Assembly: GCF_030123245.1 (NCBI RefSeq)
Contig: NZ_CP126101.1
Location: forward strand, 2,416,501-2,480,500
Source of the DNA: Lysinibacillus pakistanensis
GTDB taxonomy: Bacteria; Bacillota; Bacilli; Bacillales_A; Planococcaceae
DNA: 64,000 nt
Direction: 5' to 3'
The notes beneath the pieces were generated by a model. That model worked only from the letters and a program-made list of their open reading frames with translations, searched no databases and was not told the origin of the DNA. The position numbers and the translations under genes were made by a program. This document shows, piece after piece, positions 44,853 through 53,954 of this stretch. The first letter of the stretch is position 1. Every line of letters starts with the position of its first letter.

Positions 44853-45529
44853 GCTCAAGCGTAACAACTACATGTCGAGATCTTTCCGAACTATTACCAG
44901 CTGCACAAACTGCCTGTCGATTGCTATTTCAGGAGTGCTACAAGGCTGGCATTCGCAACATCTTCATTACAGAGACATATCGCTCTCAGGAACGGCAGAA
45001 ATACCTCTATGCGCAAGGTAGAACTAGACCAGGACAAATTGTTACATGGACACTAAATAGTAACCACAAATCACGCCTATCATGGGATATCGCGGTAGGT
45101 CCTCCACAATCTTTATATGATGTTACCACTTTAAATAGAGTCGGTGCCATCGCTAAAAAGTTAGGCATTGAGTGGGGCGGAACATGGACAAATGCTATTG
45201 ACCGACCGCATTTTGAAATTAAAGCAAATTGGAAAATACCTAAAGGTTATGTATTAGGAAAAGTAGTTGTACCAAGTAACAGTAAGATGCAGGTTCAATT
45301 AATTGTGGAAGACAAACCAAAGGAGGAAGTTAAAGTGCCAGAAATTAAAAATTGGAATCCAGGTTCACCAGCTATGCAAACGGCAACAGAAAACATTATT
45401 AAATGGGGCGTACAGAAGAAACACATTCAATCTCAACACTTAACAGCTCTACAAAATAAAGAACTTACTACAGATCGAGTGCTGGGCTTAGTTGCAACTG
45501 TCATTGACCGCGGTGGAATGCTTAAATAA
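44849..45529 (+). CDS. Endolysin, M15-family peptidase
   Basis: 226 residues, strongly similar to the endolysin at 14856 over residues 1-130 (CRDLSELLPAAQTACRLLF, SNHKSRLSWDIA, IDRPHFEIK) with a more divergent C-terminal helical domain (NWNPGSPAMQTATENII). Metal ligands His and Asp/His are conserved. Intact, unlike much of this prophage. Confidence 0.9.
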   Translation: MSSSVTTTCRDLSELLPAAQTACRLLFQECYKAGIRNIFITETYRSQERQKYLYAQGRTRPGQIVTWTLNSNHKSRLSWDIAVGPPQSLYDVTTLNRVGAIAKKLGIEWGGTWTNAIDRPHFEIKANWKIPKGYVLGKVVVPSNSKMQVQLIVEDKPKEEVKVPEIKNWNPGSPAMQTATENIIKWGVQKKHIQSQHLTALQNKELTTDRVLGLVATVIDRGGMLK

Positions 45530-45640
45530 AGGTAAGTCTAAAGCCGGATGAATTATCAGTCTATCACTGTATTTACGTGCAAAATAAACTTTTGATATGC
45601 TGTTTATAGCAAATATTTCTTGTTGAAGGGAGCAATCAAA

Positions 45641-45823
45641 GTGATAAAGGGAGCGAAGAAAGTATTTTTTGCAGGAGCATTAATTATTATTATAGGAAGT
45701 GCAGTTCTGCATTATGGGGTATCCGATGAACTAGAGTATAAAATGTGTTTAGGAGCACAGGGCATTTCTAACACACTAGCAGATGTATTTGGTGATGAAC
45801 CAACTAATGCTTGTAATGAATAA
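45641..45823 (+). CDS. Small membrane/secreted protein
   Basis: 60 residues from GTG 45641 (AAGGGAG upstream). One hydrophobic helix (VFFAGALIIIIGSAVLHYGV) and a C-terminal part with two cysteines (KMCLGAQG...TNACNE). Not recognised; downstream of the lysis cassette. Confidence 0.5.
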   Translation: MIKGAKKVFFAGALIIIIGSAVLHYGVSDELEYKMCLGAQGISNTLADVFGDEPTNACNE

Positions 45824-45855
45824 AAAGAGAATTCTACATTTGTGACAGAAGAAGA

Positions 45856-45897
45856 CACCCAGGTACTCAATTAATTTTGAGCCTGGGCTTTTTTTAT
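45856..45897 (+). terminator. Terminator
   Basis: CCCAGG.ACTCAA..TTTTGAG.CCTGGG followed by CTTTTTTTATTTT; ends the lysis transcription unit. Related in sequence to hairpins at 46482 and 49293. Confidence 0.85.
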
Positions 45898-46031
45898 TTT
45901 TATTATTGGTATATTTAGTAATTCAAAGTATACTTAATATTAGTAAATAGTAGGTTGTGGTAAAATATTGGCCTGGCTAGTAAAAGACCGTACTTAAAAT
46001 ATTTTGACAGTTTTAGGAGGGGGAAAAGACA

Positions 46032-46460
46032 TTGAGGAAAATGATTAGCTTTTTCTTTATTATGTGTTTAATCTTGTCAGGGTGTTCAGAAGATATAAAA
46101 ACTGACTGGGAAAAAAGTCCGACTTTTACTAAAGATAATATGATTTTACATGGATTAGAAGAAAAATTCGGTATTATAAAAGTTAATGGGGAAAGCGATG
46201 AGCCAGAGTTTCCAGTTGGTGACGAAGGAAGACTATATCAAGTCTATTTTTTAGAAAAAGATTTTATCGGAAAAAATTTCAAAATGACAGCAACACATAA
46301 GGATACAGGAGAAACTGTAAAACTTTATGAATGGGCAATTGAAAACAAACAGAGTGAGGCGAAGTTTGGATTTGATAAAAAAGGGCTTTGGAAAATTTCT
46401 GTTTTAGTTGATGAAAAACCATATACAGATTTTATTATTGAAGCAGAGAAGAAAGAATAA
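46032..46460 (+). CDS. Lipoprotein, unknown
   Basis: 142 residues from TTG 46032 (AGGAGGGGG upstream). Signal MRKMISFFFIMCLILSGCSED with lipobox LSGC. The mature part resembles beta-sandwich extracytoplasmic domains (FKMTATHKDTGETVKLYEWAI, KGLWKISVLVDEKPYTDFII). Cargo gene of the prophage. Confidence 0.7.
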   Translation: MRKMISFFFIMCLILSGCSEDIKTDWEKSPTFTKDNMILHGLEEKFGIIKVNGESDEPEFPVGDEGRLYQVYFLEKDFIGKNFKMTATHKDTGETVKLYEWAIENKQSEAKFGFDKKGLWKISVLVDEKPYTDFIIEAEKKE

Positions 46461-46481
46461 CTTTTAAGTCATATAAACAAA

Positions 46482-46521
46482 TGACCAGGCGCTCATAAAA
46501 ATGTGAGTACCTGGTCTTTTT
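46482..46521. terminator. Bidirectional terminator
   Basis: GACCAGG.GCTCA...TGAGTACCTGGTC with TTTTTAT, between convergent genes. Confidence 0.8.
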
Positions 46522-46525
46522 ATGG

Positions 46526-47581
46526 CTAATATTCTCTTACTTCAAAAGAAGCAATTTTATCATGTACTACATACTCAGTTACCTTTTTATAAGGTGAAAT
46601 TGTTTTTGAGAATTTGAATGTTGCAGTACCTTGTGCACTATCAAACCAATTTAAGTAGTTGTTTAATACGGCATTCGTTACATCATATTCTTTTGTTATA
46701 CCATTCACCAAAGTGATACTTAGAATAGCACTTGATGATTCACTAATCGGTTTCTTAACAATAACTGTAGCAGTCGCAACTAGTTCTGTATTTTCGACTT
46801 TAGCAGTAATAATTGCTTGACCTTCACGAATAGCAGTTACATTCCCGTTCTGATCTACAGTAGCGATTGATTCATCACTACTTGTCCAAATTACTTTAGC
46901 TGTATCTGGAGTAACTGTAGCTGTTAATTTATCTTGGCTGCCTTCCAAAAGTTCTAATGTATTTCTATCTAAAGTAAGGGATTGATCATTAGGAATTTCA
47001 GTTTCAGATAATAAAACACCATCAATATCAAGTGCATTGATTTCAAAACTTTGAGTCATATCAAGATTTTTAATTACAACAATATGTGTCCCTGATGATA
47101 AATTACTTTTTTCATAAGTCAATTTCTGTGTCCCATTACTACTATTGAAACCCGGGATATTTTGGGAAAAATTTTCAATCACATTTCCATCAATGCTAAC
47201 TTCTATGTTAGCACTCCTAGCAATATAAAAGGCTCCAATAATTCTAAATTTAGTTCCATTAAAAATGAAAGTAGCAGAATTATTTTTTCCGAAAGATGCT
47301 GTTGATCCATTATAATACAATGAATTATTTGTAACAGTATAACTTGAAGGGTTTCCAATGATAATTTTGGGATTAGTGCCGTGATATCTATTCCATCCGA
47401 CTTCTGGTTTTTTTAGAACATTACCAACTACAGCACTATTTTCTGGAGTATTATTTAAATTAGTAACACCCTCTTCATAATCCACAGCTTCTGCAGCTGA
47501 AGCACTTTCAACACTAAGGCTACCCAGTATAAACAGCATTAACGCTAAATAAATAAAACCTTTTTTAAACAAATTAACCAC
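46526..47581 (-). CDS. Secreted protein with Big2 (Ig-like) domain
   Basis: 351 residues. Signal peptide to about residue 30 (FIYLALMLFILGSLSVESASAAEA). Residues 80-190: beta-sandwich (ATFIFNGTKFRIIGAF...SSGTHIVVIKNLDMTQ). Residues 200-275: Big2 domain (VIWTSSDESIATVDQNGNVTAIREGQAIITAKVEN). C-terminal 80 residues (AILSITLVNGITKEYDVTNA...DKIASFEVREY) match the end of the 37980-38677 gene. Probably wall- or surface-associated cargo. Confidence 0.75.
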   Translation of the reverse strand: MVNLFKKGFIYLALMLFILGSLSVESASAAEAVDYEEGVTNLNNTPENSAVVGNVLKKPEVGWNRYHGTNPKIIIGNPSSYTVTNNSLYYNGSTASFGKNNSATFIFNGTKFRIIGAFYIARSANIEVSIDGNVIENFSQNIPGFNSSNGTQKLTYEKSNLSSGTHIVVIKNLDMTQSFEINALDIDGVLLSETEIPNDQSLTLDRNTLELLEGSQDKLTATVTPDTAKVIWTSSDESIATVDQNGNVTAIREGQAIITAKVENTELVATATVIVKKPISESSSAILSITLVNGITKEYDVTNAVLNNYLNWFDSAQGTATFKFSKTISPYKKVTEYVVHDKIASFEVREY

Positions 47582-47690
47582 TTATGTATCCTCCTTAAAA
47601 TTGTCTAAGGTTATTTCTTTTAATAACCTATAATAACAACTTTAACCATACATATGCTTATTTACCATAATAAAAAACAGACAACTTTAT

Positions 47691-47817
47691 TAGTTATCTG
47701 TTTCACGTTCCGTATTGGGCTGTTTAGCTTGTTCAATTACTACCTCAAAGGCTGTATTAATCTCCTCTATCATATAACCAGCTTCCAGTAATTCTTGGGT
47801 TGTTTGTTCATTTAATT
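47691..47817 (-). pseudogene. Short coding remnant
   Basis: On the minus strand a 41-codon frame reads LNEQTTQELLEAGYMIEEIN, continuing to NTERETDN and TAA, with a stop directly before it and no ribosome site. It looks like the end of a small phage protein. The remaining parts of 47,582-48,150 contain only repeat D. Confidence 0.35.
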
Positions 47818-47956
47818 ATCGCCATTTAAATTTTATCTAACTCCAACATTTATAATATTGAAATTTGCTAGAAATATCAAAAAGGCATATTTGTAGAGGC
47901 ATAGGTAAGGCTATATAGCGTTTGAGTAGTAAGTCGACTTAATCATCATCTGTGAA

Positions 47957-48050
47957 GGGTAAAGTACACAGAGAGTGTCCAGTACCTTTATATTTAATAG
48001 ATCAGGTGAATTTGAAAATTGAATGGATGGTAGAGAGGGAGATTTAAGAT
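47957..48050. repeat. Intergenic repeat D, copy 1
   Basis: Shares GTACACAGAGAGTGTCCAGT, and AAATTGAATGGATGGTAGAG with 55634-55745 and, more loosely, with 62901-62997. Ends GAGAGGGAG just before an ATG with only a three-codon frame. Confidence 0.6.
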
Positions 48051-48150
48051 GTTGAAAGTATGAATTAACAAAAGAAAAAGTCGATTTTTAATTACGATTG
48101 CTTTATTACATTTCATTGATTGAAAATAAAAGCACCTATTAAGGTGCTAA

Positions 48151-48938
48151 TTAGTAATCGAATGATTTAAATTCATCTAAATATTTTCTCCAACCAAAAT
48201 CAGTAATTTTGAAATCATTATACTTTAATAGAGCATATTCTCGACGATATTTATTTCTTTCTAATTCATTATAAGCAGGATCCATGTTAACACCAATATT
48301 TTTAGAATAATCTTCGGGCTTGTCAAACCAAACGTGTTTAGTACTAATTGGTTCATAATTCGTCCAACTCATTTTTGTTTCTATTCTCAGATCCATTTTT
48401 AGATTTGGATAACGATACCAGCTATTATAGTCTTGCCCCAATATCTTTTTATTTGGTAGTTTTCCTATTACATCTTTAGCCATAGTTTCAATATAATCAT
48501 TAAGTTGCTTTTTAGCTTTAGTAACATCCTCTTTGGCTGTATCTTGATGCTTAATAGAATTTAAATGTTCAGTCATCGCAGCTTCGAAAGACATGTTATA
48601 AGGTGTAAGAGACATATTGAAATCAATAAAAAAATCATATGGTCTATTTAAATCATCGTTTTCAGTCACAATATAATTAAAATTTACTGTAACAATGTCA
48701 GTTTTTAATTCTGAATAATTTTTTTCTAAATAGTTTTTTAACTGACTAGCTGAACTAATTTCAGTTTAACTTCTTTAGCTCTGCCATTTGTATGTGGCTT
48801 CTTTAAACCAACCATGTATGTGCTCGAATTCACTTTGTTTTCGACTTCTTTAGCGTGTACAGTTTCAGTATGTACAGGTGTTAATAACATTGATAAAAGA
48901 ATACTACTAGTAACCAATGATAATGATAGTTTTTTCAT
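48151..48938 (-). pseudogene. Secreted protein split by a frameshift
   Basis: A signal peptide frame (MKKLSLSLVTSSILLSMLLT..., ATG 48938, AAAGGAGGA upstream) ends prematurely at 48738. Adding one A near 48765 (AAAC to AAAAC) gives TEISSASQLKNYLEKNYSEL, which runs directly into the second frame (VTENDDLNRPYDFFIDFNMS...) to TAA 48151. Intact length would be about 262 residues. Family not recognised. Confidence 0.7.
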
Positions 48939-49220
48939 TAATAAATCCTCCTTTTGTTCTAAATTCTACCACTTTATGAATTATATAAAAAGTGGATAAT
49001 TATTTTCTATTTGACTACTACAGAGAAAAGACATTCCATGATGGGTGGTTAATCTTTTGTATTTTCAAGTTAGTAAATAATAGTAATGGGAACAGGTTAG
49101 TGTAATTAAAGATTTTTAATTAATTGGATAATATTAGTTAAAAATGTATATTATCCAATGCTATGTGATTATATTTCTTTTTAAACCATTTGTTGGATAT
49201 TTACTGAATGTTTAAATTGA

Positions 49221-49331
49221 TATAATAATTCAGGTGCAACTTTTCCCTTCTGCACAAAGGGTTAAGGTGCACCAATCCTCAACTATACACAAAAGCCCAA
49301 GCACTCAATAATATTGAGACTGGGCTATTTA
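49221..49331. repeat. Intergenic repeat A, copy 2, ending in a terminator-like hairpin
   Basis: 49221-49296 repeats 17191-17267. It is followed by AGCCC.A...CTCAAT..ATTGAG..TGGGCT and ATTTATT, a hairpin related to those at 45856 and 46482. This lies in the 48,939-49,996 stretch, which otherwise has only an Excalibur relic and attR. Confidence 0.7.
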
Positions 49332-49581
49332 TTTGTTATAGAATAGTTTTTTTAGTTTACTTCTTGAGTTTTCTCCATTATTTTCTCTATAAAAATACCT
49401 TTTTTATTTTGAGAAAATTGATACATTTATACCAATTTAATGCTAATTATGTATAATGATTTTGAAGAAGGTAAAATATTACTAACACATTTGACCCTTA
49501 TTCTAGTAATTGCATTTGCTTTAACAAAAAACTAAGGGAAACAATGTGTTACAAAATTAAGAGGTGTACCAATGATCCCTA

Positions 49582-49629
49582 ATGACAAGAATGGATCGTG
49601 ACGGAGATGGTTGGGCTTGTGAAAGATAG
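49582..49629 (+). pseudogene. Excalibur-domain tail remnant
   Basis: MTRMDRDGDGWACER then TAG. DRDGDGxACE is the calcium-binding end of Excalibur domains that cap secreted nucleases and surface proteins. No frame leads into it, so only the end survives. Confidence 0.55.
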
Positions 49630-49788
49630 TTAAATGTTGTTGTATAGTTCGGTACCCCAGAAGTACCCCAAAATGGCATACGTGAATATACAAAAATACT
49701 AAAATTAGAAAATATGATATAATATGAATGCTTGATAATATCGTAGTCTATTTATAGAAAAGCAACCATTACGAAGTGGTTTGAACTC

Positions 49789-49824
49789 TGGGAAAAAAAT
49801 ACTCCTCCAAAATGGTTGTCATAA
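49789..49824 (+). repeat. attR: 36-bp direct repeat
   Basis: Perfect copy of 31763-31798, the last codons of ypjP. Beyond it is the original ypjP terminator. The stretch on its left (49,630-49,788) has no gene. Confidence 0.9.
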
Positions 49825-49831
49825 CAATATG

Positions 49832-49867
49832 AAAAGCCATTCACGCTAGGCCGTGAATGGCTTTTTC
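49832..49867 (+). terminator. Displaced terminator of ypjP
   Basis: AAAGCCATTCACG and CGTGAATGGCTTT form a 13-bp stem followed by TTCTC. Lies eight bases beyond the ypjP 3' end copy in attR, so it was presumably the terminator of ypjP before phage integration. Confidence 0.8.
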
Positions 49868-49996
49868 TCAGACTATACTGTGTGAATTTTAAAATAATGG
49901 TTTTAATATACAAAAATAGTAGGGTAGCTTTACTATTTTTGTTTTACATAAATAGTATTAATTAGTTTGATTTTAGGAGGGAATGCATCCTCGGAT

Positions 49997-51280
49997 GTGA
50001 AAAGCATGAAACAATTTTTTAGAAAATTAAATAAAATCGATACATTTTCACCGTATTTCTTTTTACCCTTTATTTTAGTACTCTATTTTTTCACAAGTAT
50101 GTTTGATTGGCATAAGTTTGAACAATTTAATATATCTGTATCGATTTGGCCACCAGTTATTTTAGCGGTGATTTGCTATTACATAGGTGTTTACGTTATT
50201 GACAAACTCCAATGGACTATTCCTTCATTTGGTCTGTCATTTTTAAGCAAATATGTGATTCATTTTATTGTGTTTCTTACTATTCTTGGTTTAGGTGCTT
50301 ATATATTAATGACTTTTGAAGGCGGATTTGGGATTTCAGATGAGTCTAATCGACGGAATTTAAATCCAAAGCTGAACTTCTTTAGTCAATTACTATGGTT
50401 TGGCGTTTTATTGCTATTGTCGTACAAAATGATATTAGAAAAGCATATGAACTGGAAAAAGGCATGTATATATGGTGCTATTTTTGCGGCTGCTATGTTC
50501 TTGTTTTTATTAATGGCTTACCGAACACCATTGATTATTATGTTGTTTACTGGCATCATTATTTTCCACTACGTAGTGAAACGAGTGAAGCTAACATGGT
50601 TTTTAACAACGTTGTTCGTTGTTGGTTTTGCATTCTCCATGTTTAGTTTTTTACGGGTAATAATGGAGGATCAATCATTAGCATTCAATAATCGAGATCA
50701 GCCAGATATAGCGTTGTTGGAGGAAGAAGCAAGGGAAAAGCTATTAACGGCTGAACAAAAGGTGAACTTAACCCCACAATGGATACGTGCCATTAATGCA
50801 GAAAGTGTAACAAGTCATATTGTGCTAAGTACAATTATTGAATATACACAACAGGAAGGCTATTTACACGGTCAAATCCATAAAGGAATTTTTAGTACAG
50901 TATTACCCGGTGAGCAAATTTCACCTCGAATGAAGGTATCAGAGGTTGTCAATTCGATTAGTGTAGAGAAGGGAATAATTATCACACGTGAAAACCGCAC
51001 GACTACGCCGACCTTTATTGGTCAATTGTTTTTAGATGGTGGTTATTTATTAGTAGCGATTGGTTTCTTCCTTTACGGTGCCTTAATCTCACTTATTTAT
51101 AATAAGGTGAAGCAAGAGGGTATTCGTAGCTTCCATTCAGTTGCTTATGCGTTTATCATTACGCTCTTCACAGTTTCGATGCATACAGGATTACTTGATT
51201 TAATCTTAGTTTTGATGCTAGGCTTTGTTATCATCGCATCGTCCGTTATCAAAGTGGATAAACAGACTGTCCGTTATTAA
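49997..51280 (+). CDS. Polytopic membrane protein, O-antigen/oligosaccharide polymerase-like
   Basis: About 427 residues with some ten membrane helices and a long external loop (about 230-330: DQSLAFNNRDQPDIALLEEEA...). The loop and helix layout, and YRTPLIIMLFTGIIIF and TPTFIGQLFLDGGYLLVAIGF segments, recall Wzy-type polymerases (oligosaccharide repeat unit polymerase). The start is uncertain: GGAGGG lies 15 bases before GTG 49997; TTG 49967 and ATG 50006 are alternatives. No glycosyltransferase genes adjoin it. Confidence 0.65.
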   Translation: MKSMKQFFRKLNKIDTFSPYFFLPFILVLYFFTSMFDWHKFEQFNISVSIWPPVILAVICYYIGVYVIDKLQWTIPSFGLSFLSKYVIHFIVFLTILGLGAYILMTFEGGFGISDESNRRNLNPKLNFFSQLLWFGVLLLLSYKMILEKHMNWKKACIYGAIFAAAMFLFLLMAYRTPLIIMLFTGIIIFHYVVKRVKLTWFLTTLFVVGFAFSMFSFLRVIMEDQSLAFNNRDQPDIALLEEEAREKLLTAEQKVNLTPQWIRAINAESVTSHIVLSTIIEYTQQEGYLHGQIHKGIFSTVLPGEQISPRMKVSEVVNSISVEKGIIITRENRTTTPTFIGQLFLDGGYLLVAIGFFLYGALISLIYNKVKQEGIRSFHSVAYAFIITLFTVSMHTGLLDLILVLMLGFVIIASSVIKVDKQTVRY

Positions 51281-51285
51281 AAGCA

Positions 51286-51317
51286 AAAAGACTATCCCAA
51301 CTGGAGATAGTCTTTTT
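51286..51317. terminator. Bidirectional terminator
   Basis: AAAGACTATC and GATAGTCTTT (10 bp) with T tract, between convergent genes. Confidence 0.8.
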
Positions 51318-51327
51318 ACATTTCATT

Positions 51328-51978
51328 TTATTGCGTGATGCGCTCAAAAAATGCCTGTGTCTTTTCTATATCTGTTACATGCTGATTACAGGCTTGGCTA
51401 TCTGCGCAAATATAATTACTATGATTGGTGAATGTCCCGACGATATTCCCTTTGACAGTTGTTGTCAATAGACCCACATCAGAATGCCGATTGCAAAGGG
51501 CACATATACCTCGAATGGTTGTGTTGGAGAATGTCCCTTTAATTGCTTTTAGTTGTTCCCCTTGCTCGATTACGATGTATTTTCGATGTGTGCCAGGGTC
51601 ATCCCAAGCTAAATAACTAATGTGCTGAAAATCCATCTCTTCAAGCTTTGGTAGCTTTAATTTTTTCTCTTTTTTAAATAGGTTTTTCAGTGTGCTTGCT
51701 GTAACAGCTTTAAAGGGAATAACATAGGGTATTAATTGTGATAAATACTCTTCGCCCTGTGCACGGTCCGTCACAGAAAAGACCTTTTCTATTAGCTGTG
51801 TTTGTGCCTCAGTTAGCGATAATTTTGCCGTAATTTCGCTATCGACAATACCACGTACGGCAAGGATGACATTTTTATCTTTTGTTGTAGCTAGTGCTTG
51901 CAATAATTTATTTATTTGTTGTACAAGTAAATGGTAGTTAGCGACCGTTAAAAACGGCTGTATCGTTTGATTTTTCAT
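51328..51978 (-). CDS. EF-G-binding protein, FusB/FusC-like
   Basis: 216 residues. An N-terminal helical bundle (PFLTVANYHLLVQQINKLLQAL) and a C-terminal zinc finger with four cysteines (GICALCNRHSDVG...NYICADSQACNQH) match the FusB/Far1 family, which removes fusidic acid-stalled EF-G from ribosomes. Chromosomal homologues in Bacillaceae may serve in ribosome recycling rather than in resistance. Confidence 0.85.
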   Translation of the reverse strand: MKNQTIQPFLTVANYHLLVQQINKLLQALATTKDKNVILAVRGIVDSEITAKLSLTEAQTQLIEKVFSVTDRAQGEEYLSQLIPYVIPFKAVTASTLKNLFKKEKKLKLPKLEEMDFQHISYLAWDDPGTHRKYIVIEQGEQLKAIKGTFSNTTIRGICALCNRHSDVGLLTTTVKGNIVGTFTNHSNYICADSQACNQHVTDIEKTQAFFERITQ

Positions 51979-52200
51979 ATGAAATCACTCCTGTGTATTA
52001 GGCTTTTGAAAAAATGATGGCCTAAAGAGATCATTCAAATCATTTATTTTATTTAGACCTCTTTGACCTGTAATAGGGATGGTCTAGAGCATGCATTACA
52101 ATAGAATGCTTTCATTTTGATACCTCCTTTAATAGAAACGTTGGTATATATGAGGTTTTGAGGTAGGTTAAATTAAACGAGCGACAAAGAAGCGACCATT

Positions 52201-52565
52201 CTACATTAATTTGTTAAATATCTTCAAATCCTTAATTTTATCTTCTTCATCAGTTAAGTGACCATAAGTACCTATAGATATATTAACATGAGCATGACCT
52301 AATTGCTCTTGTATTGTTTTAAAATTTACTCCATTAACAATTGCATAAGAAGCGAAGGTATGTCTAAGGCCGTGTAAATTTGTATATTTCAATTTATTCA
52401 TTTTAACAAATTTTGACCATGCTCTTGTTAATGAATTGGGTAATATGGGATAACTGAAATTGTTAGTATATAACAATTCCGTTTCAGAACCATCAGGACT
52501 ATAAGCTGGGCCATTCATTTCTTCTTTGTTTAGCAAGTTTTTGTAATCTATGATAAATGGCGTAC
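52201..52565 (-). pseudogene. C-terminal fragment of a tyrosine integrase
   Basis: About 115 codons survive: ILPNSLTRAWSKFVKMNKLKYTNLHGLRHTFASYAIVNGVNFKTIQEQLGHAHVNISIGTYGHLT-type sequence with H-x-x-R, LGH and catalytic Tyr. The N-terminal and core parts, including the first Arg, are missing; the frame runs into an unrelated forward gene near 52,565. A deletion scar. Confidence 0.8.
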
Positions 52566-52567
52566 TC

Positions 52568-52947
52568 GGTCGATGAAATGACGTTTGCGGGAAAACACCG
52601 AGGTCCAATTACAATACATGCTGGTAAGACGATTGATAAAGATGCATTCAATTCGCTAGCTATATACAGTGCTTTAATGAAAATAGGCATCAAATCGCCT
52701 ATTGATTTACCGAAAGGCGCAGTTATCGCTACAGCTAACTTAACGGAATGCCACAAGATCACATCCGATTATTACGGTATGTATGAGCAGGAAAACACCA
52801 GTACTGATAAAGGTCACTTAATCCAAGGTGATGAATGGTGGTTCGGTAATTATGAAGAAGGTCGCTACGCATGGCAGTTAAACGATGTACCCGGTACCAG
52901 CTAAAGGACAATTGAGCTTGTGGAATTGGGATGAAGAGAGCAAGTGA
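52568..52947 (+). pseudogene. ASCH-domain protein, truncated and frameshifted
   Basis: FAGKHRGPITIHAGKTIDKDAF, LPKGAVIATANLTECHKI, GDEWWFGNYEEGRYAWQLNDV are typical ASCH (RNA-binding PUA-like) motifs. The usual N-terminal 30 residues (PWA..I..G.K..E.R) are absent at the junction. Near 52892 an extra base moves the frame; corrected, it ends PVPAKGQLSLWNWDEESK at TGA 52945. Confidence 0.7.
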
Positions 52948-53042
52948 AAGAGAATGTGTAGGAAGGAAATTGATAAAATACGAAAAGCCTTATAACTGAG
53001 TATAAGGCTTCCAAGATGAACAGTTAAAATCTGTATATAAAA

Positions 53043-53290
53043 TTAAAGAATCGGAGTTAATTCTGAGTTCACAAATCTTTGGGCATCGATGATTACACCT
53101 GAAGCTGTTCGCCCGTAAACGCTGTATAATCCGCCTGTTTGATTAGGAACAATTTCAACTTCATACTGAGCTGCACTTACACTTGGAGTTACAAAAGTAG
53201 AAGCATTGGCATTAGCAGCAAAAGGAGTTGTTGATAATAATTGTCTTGAGCCGTTGAGTCTGAAAACCCTTACTACTCCTGTTAATAAAT
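53043..53290 (-). pseudogene. C-terminal fragment of a surface/spore-type protein
   Basis: Minus-strand frame without start: VVRVFRLNGSRQLLSTTPFA, then AANANASTFVTPSVSAAQYE and QTGGLYSVYGRTASG..., ending NSELTPIL. Ser/Thr/Ala-rich beta composition recalls exosporium or phage fibre proteins. The 5' end is lost at the junction with the forward gene near 53,289. Confidence 0.5.
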
Positions 53291-53717
53291 GAATTGGCTG
53301 ATTACATTTGACCGTAATTTAGAAAATCAAGTGGATACGTTAGGTGAGTTTGAATCATGGGAAACTGCAGAGAAGTTTTTGGACGAGCTTAGTTATGAAG
53401 AACTTGACGAGCTTTACAACGAGTGGTGCAATGAAAATGGTTATCTGGAAGATGAAAGAATGTCATCAGATGAATGTGAAATTGTTATTTACGAAAAAAT
53501 CGAATTTGTTCCAGATGTTGATGTCGATACGATATTAGATCATATACGAGATCAAGCTAGTGATTTTGGTGGGGAATATTCAGAAGGTTATTTAGAAAGA
53601 GTATCTGAAGCGCAGTTACAAGAATTGAATTATTTATTGAGTGATGCGTTTACGAGGTGGCAAACAAACATAAGCATGAACCTTGCTTTTATCAATATGG
53701 AAAAGAAAAAATTATGA
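53289..53717 (+). CDS. Hypothetical phage protein, start uncertain
   Basis: 142 residues, very acidic (DELSYEELDELYNEWCNENGYLEDERM). ATG 53289 has no ribosome site and lies at a junction with a reverse-strand relic, so the 5' end may be foreign or truncated. Family not recognised. Confidence 0.45.
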   Translation: MNWLITFDRNLENQVDTLGEFESWETAEKFLDELSYEELDELYNEWCNENGYLEDERMSSDECEIVIYEKIEFVPDVDVDTILDHIRDQASDFGGEYSEGYLERVSEAQLQELNYLLSDAFTRWQTNISMNLAFINMEKKKL

Positions 53718-53758
53718 TTGTTAGAAAAAAATGTGGTGTTAAAGAAGGGAGAATACAC

Positions 53759-53923
53759 ATGGAGAAATGGTAATTAGATGCTCTTAACTTTGAAGTAAAA
53801 GCGATTGAAACGTTTTTGGGTATCACGTTTGAAGGTGAAACAGTTGAACAAAAACAAGAGTTTTTAGCAGCCCATAAAGATAAGCGCACAGAGGTTACAA
53901 GCGAGTTTACGTACAGCGTATGA
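53759..53923 (+). pseudogene. Small phage gene with stop at codon 5
   Basis: GAAGGGAG precedes ATG 53759; MEKW, TAA 53771, then LDALNFEVKAIETFLGITFE...KRTEVTSEFTYSV and TGA. One point mutation disables an otherwise continuous 54-codon frame. Confidence 0.55.
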
Positions 53924-53954
53924 AGAAAAAAATCTAAATCAGGTGGCGAAAAAT

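Larger units (their letters stand above)
31763..49824. mobile_element. Decayed 18-kb prophage integrated at ypjP
   Basis: Bounded by the 36-bp repeat. Contains truncated integrase, RusA, YopX, ArpU-like protein, cos-like site, C-terminal pieces of tail proteins, XhlA, holin and endolysin, in typical phage order, but lacks repressor, replication, terminase, capsid and tape measure genes. Carries lysogenic cargo on the minus strand, two insertion sequences and many frameshifts. It cannot be a functional phage. Confidence 0.88.

Noticed and set aside
52499..52762. Minus-strand frame continuing the integrase relic upstream
   Set aside because: It is antisense to the ASCH relic, and its translation has no integrase motifs.
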